Source: Pomphorhynchus laevis
Taxonomy: Eukaryota > Acanthocephala > Palaeacanthocephala > Echinorhynchida > Pomphorhynchidae
Assembly: GCA_012934845.2 (NCBI GenBank)
Contig: WNNJ02001795.1
Span: forward strand, 124,001-188,000
Direction of reading: 5' to 3'
Length of the DNA: 64,000 nt
In this document: positions 27,601-35,535 of the stretch, in pieces
Layout of the letters: each line of letters starts with the position of its first letter
Numbering within the stretch: the first letter of the stretch is position 1
Notes under the pieces: model-generated
What the model was told of the DNA's origin: nothing
Seen by the model: the letters and a program-made list of their open reading frames with translations, nothing else
Databases searched by the model: none
Made by a program: the position numbers and the translations under genes

Positions 27601-28724
27601 TTAATTTAAATCTTGTTGTTTAAAAATTAAAATTTTTAAATTAAATGCCAATCTAATTGTATTTGTAGTATCATTTATTGGGAATGTTCTTTTAGCATGA
27701 GTTTCACACGTGATAATTAATACGACACTATTAAATCGTGTTTCTTTCCATGTCATTATCTCACTCGTTATGAACGCTGAAATGAAATTATAGAACCCGG
27801 CAATACTTCATTAATCTAATCGAAGTATTTTTATTGTTGTTTTTCTCTTTTGTTTACATATCGTTTAAATTATATATATACTTAATCTGCTACTAGGAAC
27901 GTTATAAAATATCGTAGGTTAGTTTATCAAGTTGTATGAACCACACCGTTTGCATAATAGAATTAATAGCAGTTTATTGATATTCAATTAACATAACAAA
28001 AGGTATTAAATCGGAGGCCAATTGGTTAACTGTGGCTTACGTTGAGTGATACCCGTTTAAAATCCAGTTTTCATCTAGTGACTTAATCAATTAACAAAAC
28101 ATAGTACGACGCACAAAAAGTGGTAAAATCAAACGCGGACATTTGCGAATCAAATGCATTTATTATCGGATAGTTGTTTTCAAAATGAACTGTATGTTAT
28201 TTGCTTACAGTTTATCCAGTACCCGCGTGTTATTTTCTACTTACCTGAAACCTTACCTGATGTATGTTTTTGATTTTAAATCCAAGAAATTAAATATTAA
28301 ATGTTTAAATCCCCATAAAGATATTTTATTATTGATTGCAAATTTATGGCTGCTAATGATACAATCGGACACAGAACCATAAAATAAGTTTTTTACCTTA
28401 TCGGAACAAGGTTTTCTATTTTAAAGTATTACATTTATAGTGGATTTTTGTTTTGCATTTTGATAAAATCCGATTAGATAATGCAATGTCAGTTTTTTTT
28501 ATATTCTGAGTTCTCTAACAGTAGCAAATATAAATAGTTTTCTGTTTCTGTAGGATCTAGACCCACAATTTACATTAGAATTGCTAAGTGACATGCCGGA
28601 GCGATTACCTTATGCCAGCACATGCACGAATACTCTGTTTATTCCGAATTATACATCTGAGGAAATGTTTAAATCGAAGCTACTACAAAGTATTGAATCC
28701 AAATCCGGTTTTGAGCAGACCTAA
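3644..28724 (+). CDS. UBE3C: UBE3C-type HECT E3 ubiquitin ligase, 16 exons, 5' end outside window
   Basis: Exons: 3644-3852, 4091-4183, 4226-4282, 5688-5800, 12560-12744, 16413-16517, 18353-18419, 18524-18621, 18738-18873, 19502-19746, 20922-21046, 23669-23759, 24815-24913, 27155-27311, 27404-27534, 28554-28724. All phases agree and give 693 codons plus TAA. Human UBE3C has 1083 residues, so roughly the first 390 are missing. Residues 220-250 match the pre-HECT region (FIPRNQWYTDR against the vertebrate FCPPNHWLSE). The HECT domain covers about residues 335-693: IYEDAF, then MVNEAGAQEAGIDQGGLFKEF, GYLKSYDLSLYK, DIPELNLDFTTVVL, VVELKPNGSNIDVTESN, ISGCWDQINLEDW, and the catalytic Cys in YASTCTNT (about residue 661). 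The family transfers ubiquitin from an E2 through that Cys and makes Lys29/Lys48 chains at the proteasome. Exons 1-4 are placed by splice sites and phase, with weak similarity. Exons 5-16 are firm. Confidence 0.87.
4283..5687 (+). other. UBE3C intron 3, no recognisable content
   Basis: AT-rich sequence (about 75-80% A+T by eye) with poly-A and short TTTATATTTA-type runs. I see no element ends and no coding similarity. The open frame at 4330-4524 is not supported by splice phase. Confidence 0.5.
6460..6665. repeat. Foldback repeat with a divergent pair of hammerhead-like motifs (family P2)
   Basis: On the - strand at about 6505-6537 the sequence reads CCGATGATGCTA, a short loop, then TAGCGAAAATAT. 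On the + strand at 6541-6572 it reads CTGAAAATGCTAACAG, then TAGTTATCGAAATATC. The + side continues into CAATAATTATTTATCAATAA and TGGATCATTA, which recurs at 20.67 kb and twice around 25.7-25.9 kb. The two motifs are back to back, as in the other foldback copies. Confidence 0.6.
6727..7470 (-). mobile_element. 5'-truncated Rex1-like LINE, C-terminal part of the reverse transcriptase ORF
   Basis: The frame from 7465 encodes KYLEVLFSSDGRN, ICAAKATMRSLYRYVVVRREL, LTYGHELWGMTERIISRIQ, TEMRFLRGMVGLSLRDKVR and LGVKPLLLHIEESQL. This is the thumb/C-terminal signature shared by Rex1-type LINEs. A frame change follows. The other frame then continues with QGHVLRMSMDRLPMRVFQAG and LSGKRPRGRPRYR down to about 6730, where the coding similarity ends near a GACAGGATAAATC tail. 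It lies in UBE3C intron 4 in antisense orientation. All catalytic RT motifs are missing because of 5' truncation. Confidence 0.78.
8824..8930 (-). promoter_or_regulatory. Putative permuted hammerhead ribozyme in a PLE end (copy B)
   Basis: Read on the - strand: AGAGGAAATACATCATTAGC, then ATGTATTTGGCCCC, a paired arm (CTGCTATG with CATAGCAG, and GGCCCC with GGGGCC), then CTGATGACCTCT. This gives GAAA plus a perfect stem III (ATACAT/ATGTAT), a U at the cleavage position, a long closed stem I, the core CTGATGA, and an open stem II (AGAG with CTCT, one bulged C). PLE ends are known to encode hammerheads. The fold and its activity are inferred. Confidence 0.45.
8969..10366 (-). CDS. PLE reverse transcriptase, open over 465 residues
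   Basis: RT core order: IDKASNNFVFICKKLYYDIL (about residues 35-55), LYWNPKLHKNPIKPRFICSA (about 105), the motif-A segment NTYDFSTLYTNLDLVDIKEA (about 180), the motif-B segment VKGVPMGGNSSPIIADLFLS (about 265), and motif C YMFRYIDDICVFN (about 310) with the catalytic Asp pair. A Lys/Asn-rich tail follows. TLYTNI/L, PKLHK and G(I/V)PMG are hallmarks of PLE RTs. The overall pattern (PKLHK..KPRFI, CTLKPLSVYMNK, VYLDMNI) is closest to the PLE lineage I remember from cnidarians and other invertebrates, which may be Naiad. With no stop in 465 codons this is the better preserved of the two copies. Confidence 0.85.
   Translation of the reverse strand: MKITNNYKRKDKINKDMYKELTKLKDNYIITTIDKASNNFVFICKKLYYDILMKEVNSNDLNVNPAYERSELSLESIITSHCSIMDKKGIKVELDNKTIPILYWNPKLHKNPIKPRFICSAFKCTLKPLSVYMNKMLKVIKAHFKKYCKVIEINTGIKHYFSINSTKEFLEQTKGINFQNINTYDFSTLYTNLDLVDIKEALVKLINLIFGKRYTYICYNNYNAYLTKIKPSNKYKYMDKIELIESLNILINQNYLKVGTSIFRQVKGVPMGGNSSPIIADLFLSFIEYEFVHNCVKTKSKQYKYMKYMFRYIDDICVFNSNNFYSISEHIYPESLILNKTNINDKEGVYLDMNIKLTLTKTTINLYRKDDIFKFTRNIFLHEHSCIPYNIKYNTLNNEILRIATICNDIGFLKNHLNNLIDTYFKLGYYKNNIKQKIVKYINQHNNIKNKFKLLSGKFLWMNNK
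12745..16412 (+). other. UBE3C intron 5, AT-rich, no element recognised
   Basis: About 3.7 kb of AT-rich sequence. It contains runs such as TTAATATTAATATTAA near 13085 and TAATTTAAATTAATTT near 13300. I see no long open frame, no RT or transposase similarity, and no clear inverted repeat. Confidence 0.45.
17233..17266. repeat. Perfect 15-bp hairpin in UBE3C intron 6
   Basis: TCACTGCCTATCATT, then a TGTC loop, then AATGATAGGCAGTGA: 15 of 15 pairs with a 4-base loop. The same core (TGTCAATGATAG, then CATACGT) occurs about 370 bp upstream at 16877-16900 without the extra arm, as though one arm was copied back at this site. Confidence 0.7.
19502..19746 (+). CDS. UBE3C: UBE3C exon 10: N-lobe of the HECT domain (E2-binding side)
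   Basis: This is the largest HECT exon and the best anchor for the gene. It encodes MRVNMVNEAGAQEAGIDQGG followed by LFKEFIVKLLDAAFQPDRG, then YPNPASVEVYPNFYDHYRF and IGCMLGK, the invariant HECT N-lobe series. It begins in phase 1 (two bases complete an Asp codon with the previous exon) and ends in phase 0 at a GTGAGA donor. The antisense frame is open over almost the same span, but that is a shadow. Confidence 0.93.
20665..20740 (-). repeat. Short fragment of repeat family P2
   Basis: TAATGATCCATTGTTGATAA followed by ATCAAAGAAAAGAGGAAATTTT matches one arm of the palindrome at 25.70-25.90 kb and the outer part of the 6.5-kb repeat. The hammerhead-like part is missing here. Confidence 0.6.
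21619..23372 (+). mobile_element. Penelope-like element copy 2, dead, inside UBE3C intron 11
   Basis: Related to copy 1 at 8.6-10.4 kb (roughly 90-95% identical in protein by eye) and in the same orientation as UBE3C. It is truncated at GATAAAGCTAGTAATAAC, so the RT lacks its N-terminal part. The coding frames are 21676-22476 and 22654-22983. The RYIDD catalytic segment of copy 1 is gone here (the frame reads YMRRYVFNSNKF then stop), and about 100 bp of unrelated AT-rich sequence follows before the match resumes at YLDMNI. The 3' pLTR at 23010-23372 ends in CAGTTAGCTGAATTG. The intron it occupies is otherwise normal: exon 12 follows at 23669 with correct phase. Confidence 0.85.
23041..23145 (+). 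promoter_or_regulatory. Putative permuted hammerhead in a PLE end (copy C)
   Basis: TAGAGGAAATACGTCATTAG, then CATGTATTTGGCCCC, then a paired arm (GGCTATG with CATAGCAG), then CTGATGACCTCTA. This is the same layout as at 8824-8930. One stem III pair becomes G-U (ATACGT/ATGTAT), which keeps the pairing. Part of the GGCCCC/GGGGCC stem has decayed. The site lies in sense orientation within the UBE3C transcript. Confidence 0.4.
25700..25895. repeat. Palindromic foldback repeat with two divergent hammerhead-like motifs (family P2)
   Basis: Two arms of about 85 bp face each other across CTTCAGAAAATTACCTAATT. The left arm, read on the - strand, gives CTGAAGATGCTAACAGTAG followed by TTAGCGAAATATCAAT. 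The right arm on the + strand gives CAGAAGATGCTAACAGACG followed by TTAGCGAAATATCAAA. Both continue into GAGGAAATT or GAAATAATTTCCTCTTT, then ATCCAGCTTCAATAATTATT or its match. No coding sequence lies between the arms. It sits in UBE3C intron 13. Confidence 0.75.
28554..28724 (+). CDS. UBE3C: UBE3C last exon: HECT C-lobe with catalytic Cys and stop
   Basis: The exon encodes 56 residues plus TAA. RLPYASTCTNTLFIPNY carries the catalytic Cys in the conserved (A/S)TC(M/T)N setting, and KSKLLQSIESKSGFEQT is the C-terminal tail. In most HECT ligases the tail ends GFELS or GFGL. Here it ends GFEQT but keeps the Phe about four residues from the end that is needed for catalysis in the family. The acceptor is CTGTAG. 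I saw no clear AATAAA within the next 300 bp. Confidence 0.92.
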   Translation, partial: DLDPQFTLELLSDMPERLPYASTCTNTLFIPNYTSEEMFKSKLLQSIESKSGFEQT

Positions 28725-30600
28725 TAATTATGCAACTTATATGTGTATAAAACTTATAATCGTCGATCATTGTCTCCTTTCGTAGTTATAATCAAGTGCT
28801 TATCTGTCATTTTTTGCTTAATGCCACTACCGGATTTTCTTGTTGAATTTTAAAAACTTTTATTCGTCTGTATCTTTTATTTTTGGCCATATTGTGTGGA
28901 TTCTGACTTTTAAATATCATTTTGAATAACATTTTGAATAACATTTTTAGAGATTTTAAAGCTGTCGATGATTTGTCTAAAAATAGTAAATCGATACTTC
29001 GAGAAATTTACTATTTTTGCGTATTTTTATCTTTGCTATTTCATCATTTACGATTGTATAAAAAGCTTAATATTATATTTAATTAAATTCGTCACAATGT
29101 AGTTTAATCGTTTTATTTCGATAAACGCTTTACGTTTTTGTAAAATCGTTGGTTTGCATACAATCTTGCAATATATAATTGACAGCTAGTAAGAACTCGT
29201 TTATATTTCAAAACTATTCACTTAATACTGGACTCAAACGAACTACATCTACTTACTCTACGTGTGCATTCAGTCATCCAATAAACTCAAACCATGTGTA
29301 ATTAAACTAAATTACAATATAATGTCAAATTTACATTTTATGTAAATGGTGCCTTAATATTACATTAAAAAGACAGCGTTTCGTCCCTAATATTAATTAG
29401 TATATGATCCTCATTCATTGGCACCTGAATACATGCTACTACAAGTATATTGAGGTAGTTATCTGCTGATATATAAATATATTCAATTATATTTTCTGAA
29501 AATTATAAGTTGAAAAGCAGCCCAAGATCCACAGGAGATTTCATTTATATTTCGAAAAGTTTGAGATTAAAACTGGGAAAAAGCTGCATCTACTATCTTT
29601 ACGTGTATGCTCAGTTATCCAATTAAATCAAGCTATGCGTAATTGGACGCAAACAAAACACTAGGCACGTGCTTCGTTCTCAAGGTACCTTAACACAAAC
29701 TGCCACAAGCGTATATGGATGTAGTTCTCTGCTGTTCCATATAATCACACAAACTGTCACAAGTATATTGATTGCTGTTTTATAGATATATTCTGTTTTA
29801 TTTCGTTTAAAGTATACGTCGAAAATCCCGCTAGGATTTACGGTGGATTTCGTTAATATTTAAATGTTTATTAGTATAATCACTTAGAAAATAATTATTG
29901 CCGTCTCGTTCAAAATTTTTTAATTGTGTTTGTATATGAAAGCCAACTAGGGGAACACTATCTCTCGTGTGCCCATTGAGATATACAAATGACAATTAGC
30001 CTGAAAAGTCAATCATATGCATATAAATAACTAGCAAATTTTAATAATTCATAAATGCTTACAATCTAAGGCTTTGGTACAGGTTTTATAGCCCATCTAT
30101 TTCCAAATAACATAATGCGTTTTAATCATTTCATACTATTAAATCATTGTCATTGAATACGTTCCCATTTCCATTCAGTTTGATCGCTTGGTGTGCACTA
30201 AACAAAATCAATTTATAAGTTAATGAAAAAATAATTCATGCGGTGTTTTTTCTTGCTTCCAAGTTATTGAAAAAAGTGTTTAATCAAAAATATGATGATA
30301 TATTTCACGGTAACCTCGAGGCAACTCTTAATGGGGATTATATTTTAAAATACATGGTTTAAATGTGTATTAAAATTTACTAAAATGTAAATGCAAAATT
30401 CGTGAGTAAAATCGTGACATACATCTACATATTCACATACACTTTGCAGAGTTAATACGTCTTGATTCGGTTGTTCTCACTTTAAAAACGTGTATCTCAC
30501 TTAAAAAGCGAGCTATTAGCCATATATACGAACATGAAGAACTAATTTTATTTTAAAACTAAATATGACATAACGATGATACTATTTTTTGTCATGTTTT
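28725..30600. other. Spacer between two convergent genes, with a diverged tandem duplication
   Basis: No gene was recognised. From about 29180 to 29870 two units of about 343 bp repeat each other imperfectly: CATCTACTTACTCTACGTGT near 29245 against CATCTACTATCTTTACGTGT near 29587, followed by matching CAGT(C/T)ATCCAAT(A/T)AA and, later, ACAAGTATATTGA. The units are too diverged to be recent. Confidence 0.5.
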
Positions 30601-30619
30601 TTGGAATGCGTGCTCTTGA

Positions 30620-30625
30620 TTTATT
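30620..30625 (-). terminator. AATAAA polyadenylation signal for the minus-strand gene
   Basis: A canonical AATAAA on the - strand, about 105 bp after the stop codon at 30728. The spacing fits a short 3' UTR. Confidence 0.5.
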
Positions 30626-30727
30626 CGTGCTATACAGCTGTAATTTGTAAATAGTTATTATATTTGTTGTAACAATCGTTTAAATTTAAGTTGTATAGTA
30701 ATTCTTACATTTTGGCAAACAAAATTA

Positions 30728-31640
30728 TTATACCTTCGATTGATAGTTACTCTGTGATGGCCCACTGTGATTGACCATTTTCTTATCATAACGATTGTCG
30801 TAATAATACTGATCGGAATGGAAACATTGTAAATTACTCTTTAGCATACCGCGATGTTGAATTGCATACGTATCGGTGGTATCAGAGACAGCATTTGCGT
30901 TCGGATGTTGGCCATGCTGCAATGACAGTTCCAATCTACTGTTAAAGTGTTGATTGCGCTTCTGCAAGGCAGTATTAGAAGAGAATTTGCCTAACTCATC
31001 TTTTTGTTGTAAATGTCTTATTTGCTGAATAGATCTATAAGCTACACCCGATTGGACTTTGTTATCAAACACATCTGTATCGATGTCATGTTCAGTAGCT
31101 GCCGATGAAGACACCTGAGACCAATCTTTAAAATTAGAATGTCTGATGTTGCCAGTCAAGTTGTCAACAGGAACGGGTAACACACTTTCTCTATTGAATT
31201 GATTGTTTGCATCGAGCATACTACGGTAATTGATTAAAGGTTTGTATTTGTTTCCTGTTTCTTTTACATCTAAATGTTGTTGCCCAAACATCTTCGGATT
31301 ATTTGAATGCAATTGTGGTGGCGGTGGTGCCGCCGCATTATAATTAATGGTTCTTAATGACCGTTTGCTATATTGTTTGATCTGTTTTCTATTATTTGAA
31401 AGCTTAGTTTTAGTTGCTACGATGTTACCATTATAGTTAGTCTGCTTTATGACACGACCTTTACGGTTAGAACGGTACTTCCTAGAAAATCTAGTCGCTT
31501 TACACCAGTTGAAGATAACAGACGGCTGTTTGTGGAACTGATCGACATTACTGCTTTCCTTAAGACACAAATCATCAAGAGTATAATTGACATCTTCGTA
31601 GTAAAATAAATTATTAACTTTTATTCGATTCTCAGTTACA
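30728..31640 (-). CDS. Last coding exon of an unidentified minus-strand gene; Asn/Gln/Ser-rich tail
   Basis: About 300 codons are open in one frame, from around NRIKVNNLFYYEDVNYTLDD at the 5' side to a TAA at 30728. The protein is polar and of low complexity. It has a basic patch (RFSRKYRSNRKGRVIKQ), a proline run (AAAPPPPQL), then Asn/Gln/Ser/His-rich sequence with HNQ repeats and a Tyr cluster (DQYYYDNRYDKK). There is no membrane segment and no domain I recognise, so it is probably an intrinsically disordered tail. An AATAAA follows about 105 bp downstream. In 75-80% AT sequence an open frame of this length is unlikely by chance. The acceptor on its 5' side is unclear (the nearest AG is in AACTGAG), so the exon start is soft. 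Confidence 0.55.
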
Positions 31641-31698
31641 AATTATTTAGTATATATTTCGGATCCTGTTTCTTTTTTTCACTCTGTGTGAGGACAAT

Positions 31699-31795
31699 GA
31701 TTCAAATGTGTTGTTTGATTTTCCGAAGATGAATCCGGAGTATTGAGAAAACAGTTTTTTCGATAATTTGAATTGAAAATCCTCTCTACCCCTTT
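31699..31795 (-). CDS. Possible small tail exon of the minus-strand gene
   Basis: After a TAG acceptor the frame encodes RIFNSNYRKNCFLNTPDSSS followed by ENQTTHLNHCPHTE, with a GTGAAA donor-like site. The Ser/Thr/Asn/Glu-rich composition fits the neighbouring exons. The phase does not match the exon at 34119 directly, so an exon in between would be needed, or this call is wrong. Confidence 0.25.
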
Positions 31796-32749
31796 CATTT
31801 AAAAATAAATAAATAAAAAATTGATGAAATATACAAAATTATTTATCCATCTTTATCTTATTGGATTTATTTGAGTCATATTTGAGCTGCGGATATTTCT
31901 TTATCATTTTGTTCGTATCATTTACTTAATTGATAACTGCTAAAAGATTACAGTGAGTAGATTTCCGAAATATTGACACTACCGAAATGCGCTCTAAATG
32001 AAGAATTCAAGGTTGTTATGCACTTGCCTTTATCATCAAAATCTTAAAAATTGTACTAATTTATTAAAAATTAAGAAAAAGAATCTCTGAAGATTTTCAA
32101 AATGAAGATCAAAATCTCAAGTTCAACATTTTAAGATTTCGATAAAGACAAGCGCTTAGCAACAGTGAGACGAAACGTACACTAAGAGAGATAATTTATC
32201 TTTTGATATTTGCCGATCTTTACTTTACTTCAATCTGTATATGATTTATAATTAAATAGTAAACGAGCAGTAAATAAATTGTAAATAATTATATTATAAT
32301 AATTAAATATTAAACTATTAAATATTAAATTACTATTAAATAGTACATGATCAGTCTATGTCATGTTATCGTCATCCTAGTAGTACAATTGATTAATTTT
32401 TCTTATTTGTGTTCATGTGATAACATATAATGACATCATTGCATTGTTTTCGTCTTACTCTAACTGAACCTTGCGATGATTGTCATTGAAAATATAAATA
32501 AGCTTAAATTCGGGGAGTTCATCGAATGTAATTAGTAGTGTCTTTATAAAATTTCTTCTTTTGTTTATCGGCTGTATTTTTGATATTTATCATTGTTAAT
32601 TATGAACTAAATATATTTCGGTTAAACCGTCTTGTTAGTCCAAAGCTTAATGGCTTGATAAATGTAAATATTTAATTTTTTAATACAACAAATAAAAATT
32701 TTCAAACATATCTCAATTCTTGTGGTGAAATTTCTTCTGCGAAGTCTTA

Positions 32750-33024
32750 ATATATCTGTCATTGGTCTTTTAATATAGTAGAATTTCGTCTCATTCTCAA
32801 TGTCATAGAGACTGCCTTTGCTATTAATACTGAGATATTCGTTCTTAGCGCTTTTATGCAATAGGCGTAATCTATTTGTTCGGATTCACATGTTTTACGA
32901 GCTACTTGCTTTATTGTAGAGTATGCAATACGTCCAATTTCGCCAACTGTCGAAAATACCATAAGGATAAAAGTGCCCTGCTCGATTTTGAATATTCTCT
33001 CATATATAGCATTTTGCTGTCTTC
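32750..33024 (-). mobile_element. 3' fragment of REL-endonuclease LINE family X
   Basis: The - strand frame NAIYERIFKIEQGTFILMVF, then STVGEIGRIAYSTIKQVARK and IDYAYCIKALRTNISVLIAK, aligns with the last 70 residues of the LINE type seen at 1-2.6 kb (typical form: EVEHGSFTPLVFS..GG.G.EA..FYKRLA). It is truncated just after the QQNAIYER segment near 33024, in a TTAATTAATTTAATTAATTT stretch. Confidence 0.6.
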
Positions 33025-33089
33025 GTGTTAATTAATTTAATTAATTTAATACTAACAGCAATTACTCAACAATTTGGAGCCGGATGATC

Positions 33090-33165
33090 AACAAAAAACA
33101 TTTTCTGTATTTTTCGCTAGATACTACTGCTAGTAGCATAATCAGCAAATCAAAAGGCAATTTGT
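33090..33165 (-). repeat. Single hammerhead-like motif
   Basis: On the - strand: CTGATTATGCTACTAGCAG, then TAGTATCTAGCGAAAAATAC. It has the same stem letters (GCTA/TAGC) and the same T between CTGANNA and the stem as family P2. It stands alone, beside the end of the LINE fragment. Confidence 0.5.
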
Positions 33166-33317
33166 TTAAATTTATATATTAATTAATTAAATTCTGATAT
33201 TTTAATCTTGTGATTTTTCAAAACTATCAATTTCCAGGTAAGATCTACCAAACGCAAAATATTTTAATTTTGACGATATTTATCATATTTTACTTTACAA
33301 ATATTATTATATATTTA

Positions 33318-33660
33318 ATCAGATCAGCTAACTTTGTCTACGTATTTTAAATTATTTATAAATTAAAAATAATGCTAAATAAAATTTAAATAATTAAATA
33401 ATAAATAATTAACTAATAAATAATTCTAAATAATAAATAATTTTTATACAAGATTTTAGGTAATTTATATCAAACTAAAATTTAAAATAAAAGTCATTTT
33501 TATGTATTGACTAATAAATAACAGACGTTGTATCAAAATATGGATTACATGTCATCAGGAGTAACTGCTATGTTATCAGATTTCGGCCCGCATTCTTCCA
33601 CCCAACATATCAGCCGGGCCAAATACATGCTTATGACGTTTTCCTCTGATTAAATTTGTT
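33318..33660 (-). repeat. Solo 3' end (pLTR) of the PLE family, copy D
   Basis: The terminal AGCTAACTTTGTCTACGTAT, the AT-rich stretch and the core ATGTCATCAGGAGTAACTGC match the 3' blocks of the PLEs at 8.6 and 23 kb. On the - strand, 33648-33545 shows the permuted hammerhead layout: GAGGAAAACGTCATAAGC, ATGTATTTGGCCCGG, CGGGCC, CTGATGACATG. Stem I is retained and stem II is lost. There is no coding part. Confidence 0.7.
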
Positions 33661-34118
33661 TAATTTTAAATCTATTTTGACGCTAAATTAGTAAAGAAAT
33701 GAGTTCAAGCCGGGTTACTACATAGGACCCTCCACCAAGTATGTCCATCCAAGTTACAGATTTTTTTAGGAATTATTATGATTGCTGTTAGCACATCACA
33801 TTTCCCATCTTCTTTCCCTTTTTTCTCTCGTTAATACTACAAAGACTTTAATTGTTGAAACATCTAAGATCTACCAAACTGTATGGTAATATAATATCAT
33901 CCTGAACTGTTTTTTGCATGAACTATTTTTTGGAATTAAGAAATCAAGAAGATAGAGGTTGAGTATGTTTTGAATATAATCTGGAATCAGACATCGCCGA
34001 ATCAGACATTTTTTTGGAATCAGACAACGTCTTTAATTTTTTAGAGTATTTGGTTTCTAAATTTAATTTATTGTTCGTTCTTAAAATAAAAATCAGGACA
34101 ATTCACAATTAAGTTTAC

Positions 34119-34317
34119 CTTTAATGGCTTTTGGAATATGTTTTCGAGCGATTTAACTGATCCGATGTTTGTAAGTGAATGCGAAAAATCACATGCTTTG
34201 TTTACATACACTTCATTATTATCATTCCAGCCGAGATATTCTTTACTTTTAAAGCACTGACTACTTAGATTGTTGATCTCGCTGAAGCCTGTATCCGAAT
34301 TTGAATACCCTTCTTTT
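34119..34317 (-). CDS. Exon of the unidentified minus-strand gene, Ser/Asn-rich
   Basis: A TAG acceptor (TTGTAG) and a GTAAAC donor frame 199 bp, that is one base plus 66 codons. The codons read KEGYSNSDTGFSEINNLSSQ, CFKSKEYLGWNDNNEVYVNK, ACDFSHSLTNIGSVKSLENI and FQKPLK. The single leading base completes the last codon of the exon ending at 36644 (AA plus A), so the two join in phase. The 5' edge overlaps a long inverted repeat that begins near 34303. Confidence 0.5.
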
Positions 34318-34995
34318 CTACAACGAAGTCATGAAATTATCACCATTAAGGTTTATTCGTGTATATTTTAGAATTCAAGTGCAAAATTATACTATTATAT
34401 ATAATATATCATTATATATTATATAAAAATAGTTTATTTTCTAATTTATAATAGTTTATTTATATAAATATAGACCGAAAATAGTCTATTTTCCTTTAAA
34501 AATAGAAAATAGTTTATTCAATAAACAGTTCCGAATGATGATATTATATTATCATACTATATAGTAGAGTAGATTTTAGATGTTTCCACAGTGCAGTATT
34601 TGATTTAATACTACAAAATCTAATTTAATACTGCAAAGACTTACTTAACTGGACTACACGATGACGTTTCGGCTACATGCGTGACTTTTGAAAAAGAGCA
34701 TTTCCGATAAATTGCTTAAGTACCCGTGTCAAAAAGCTCGTAAGCTGAAATTTGCTTATAAGATCATCTCTATCTATATCATGTCATTCATTTATGGCTG
34801 CTTTGTTTCGTCCGTGGGATCCTTAAATCAGTCTCTGTAGTATCAAATCATATATTATATATACTTATAATATATAATAATATATTATATATAATAGTAT
34901 AAATTTGCACTTGAATATAAAATATACACGAATAAACCTGAATGGTGATAATTTTAAGATTTTGTTGTAGAAAATAAGGGTATTTCAAGTCACAC
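34303..34995. repeat. Long inverted repeat (foldback element), arms about 130-140 bp
   Basis: The left arm (34303-34440, containing TTTATTCGTGTATATTTTAG and TTCAAGTGCAAAATTATACT) matches the reverse complement of the right arm (34855-34995) at roughly 90%. Between and beyond the arms, a second pair (34662-34722 against 35314-35372) carries GACTTTTGAAAAAGAGCATT or its complement and the word AGCCGAAACGT(C/T)ATCGTG. GCCGAAACGTC ending a short stem is again hammerhead-like, as in PLE ends. Confidence 0.6.
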
Positions 34996-35489
34996 CAGCA
35001 GCCGAAACGTCATCGTGTGCAGATGAGTGCAGTCGCTCATCACTGACATTTAATACTGACGAATCGTATATGTATCGTTGAAGGTAGTCCAGTTAGATAT
35101 CGACAGCAGCTTTCAACTTATTACCTTATTTCAATGGAACCATGGTTATCAAGCATTGTTGATACAACCTTTACGATGAACTTGCGACGAATCCTTTTAA
35201 GGATCAAACGAACAACGCGATGCAACAATAAATGAATCGTCTGATATAAATATAAATGGTTTGATAAGCAAGTTTCCAGTTTACGAGCTTTTGCCACTGG
35301 CACTGGAGCCATTTATCGAAAATGCTCTTTTCAAAAGTCACACAGGCAGCCAAAACGTTATCGTGATGGATCATACTACTGCATAGAGCTGCCGGTCTCT
35401 TATGTCTTCTAATGGTGACGAATTCTATGCTGGTCGTTGAGTGTAGTTAAGTTAATTACCGGCAGCCGCTTTATATATACCTATCTTGA

Positions 35490-35535
35490 TATATATATGC
35501 TGCGTGCCTGGATTCAGGCACGCAGCATATATATA
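35490..35535. repeat. Perfect 21-bp hairpin with 4-base loop
   Basis: TATATATATGCTGCGTGCCTG pairs base for base with its complement across a GATT loop. The inner 12 bp (GCTGCGTGCCTG) are GC-rich, unlike the surroundings, so the hairpin is not just a chance effect of AT alternation. Confidence 0.8.

Noticed and set aside
28143-28382. 79-codon frame in UBE3C intron 15
   Set aside because: Exons 15 and 16 join directly in phase, and the frame has no homology.
35121-35312. 63-codon minus-strand frame with a possible GTAATA donor
   Set aside because: It lies within the inverted-repeat region. No phase-matched partner was found and the sequence resembles no family.
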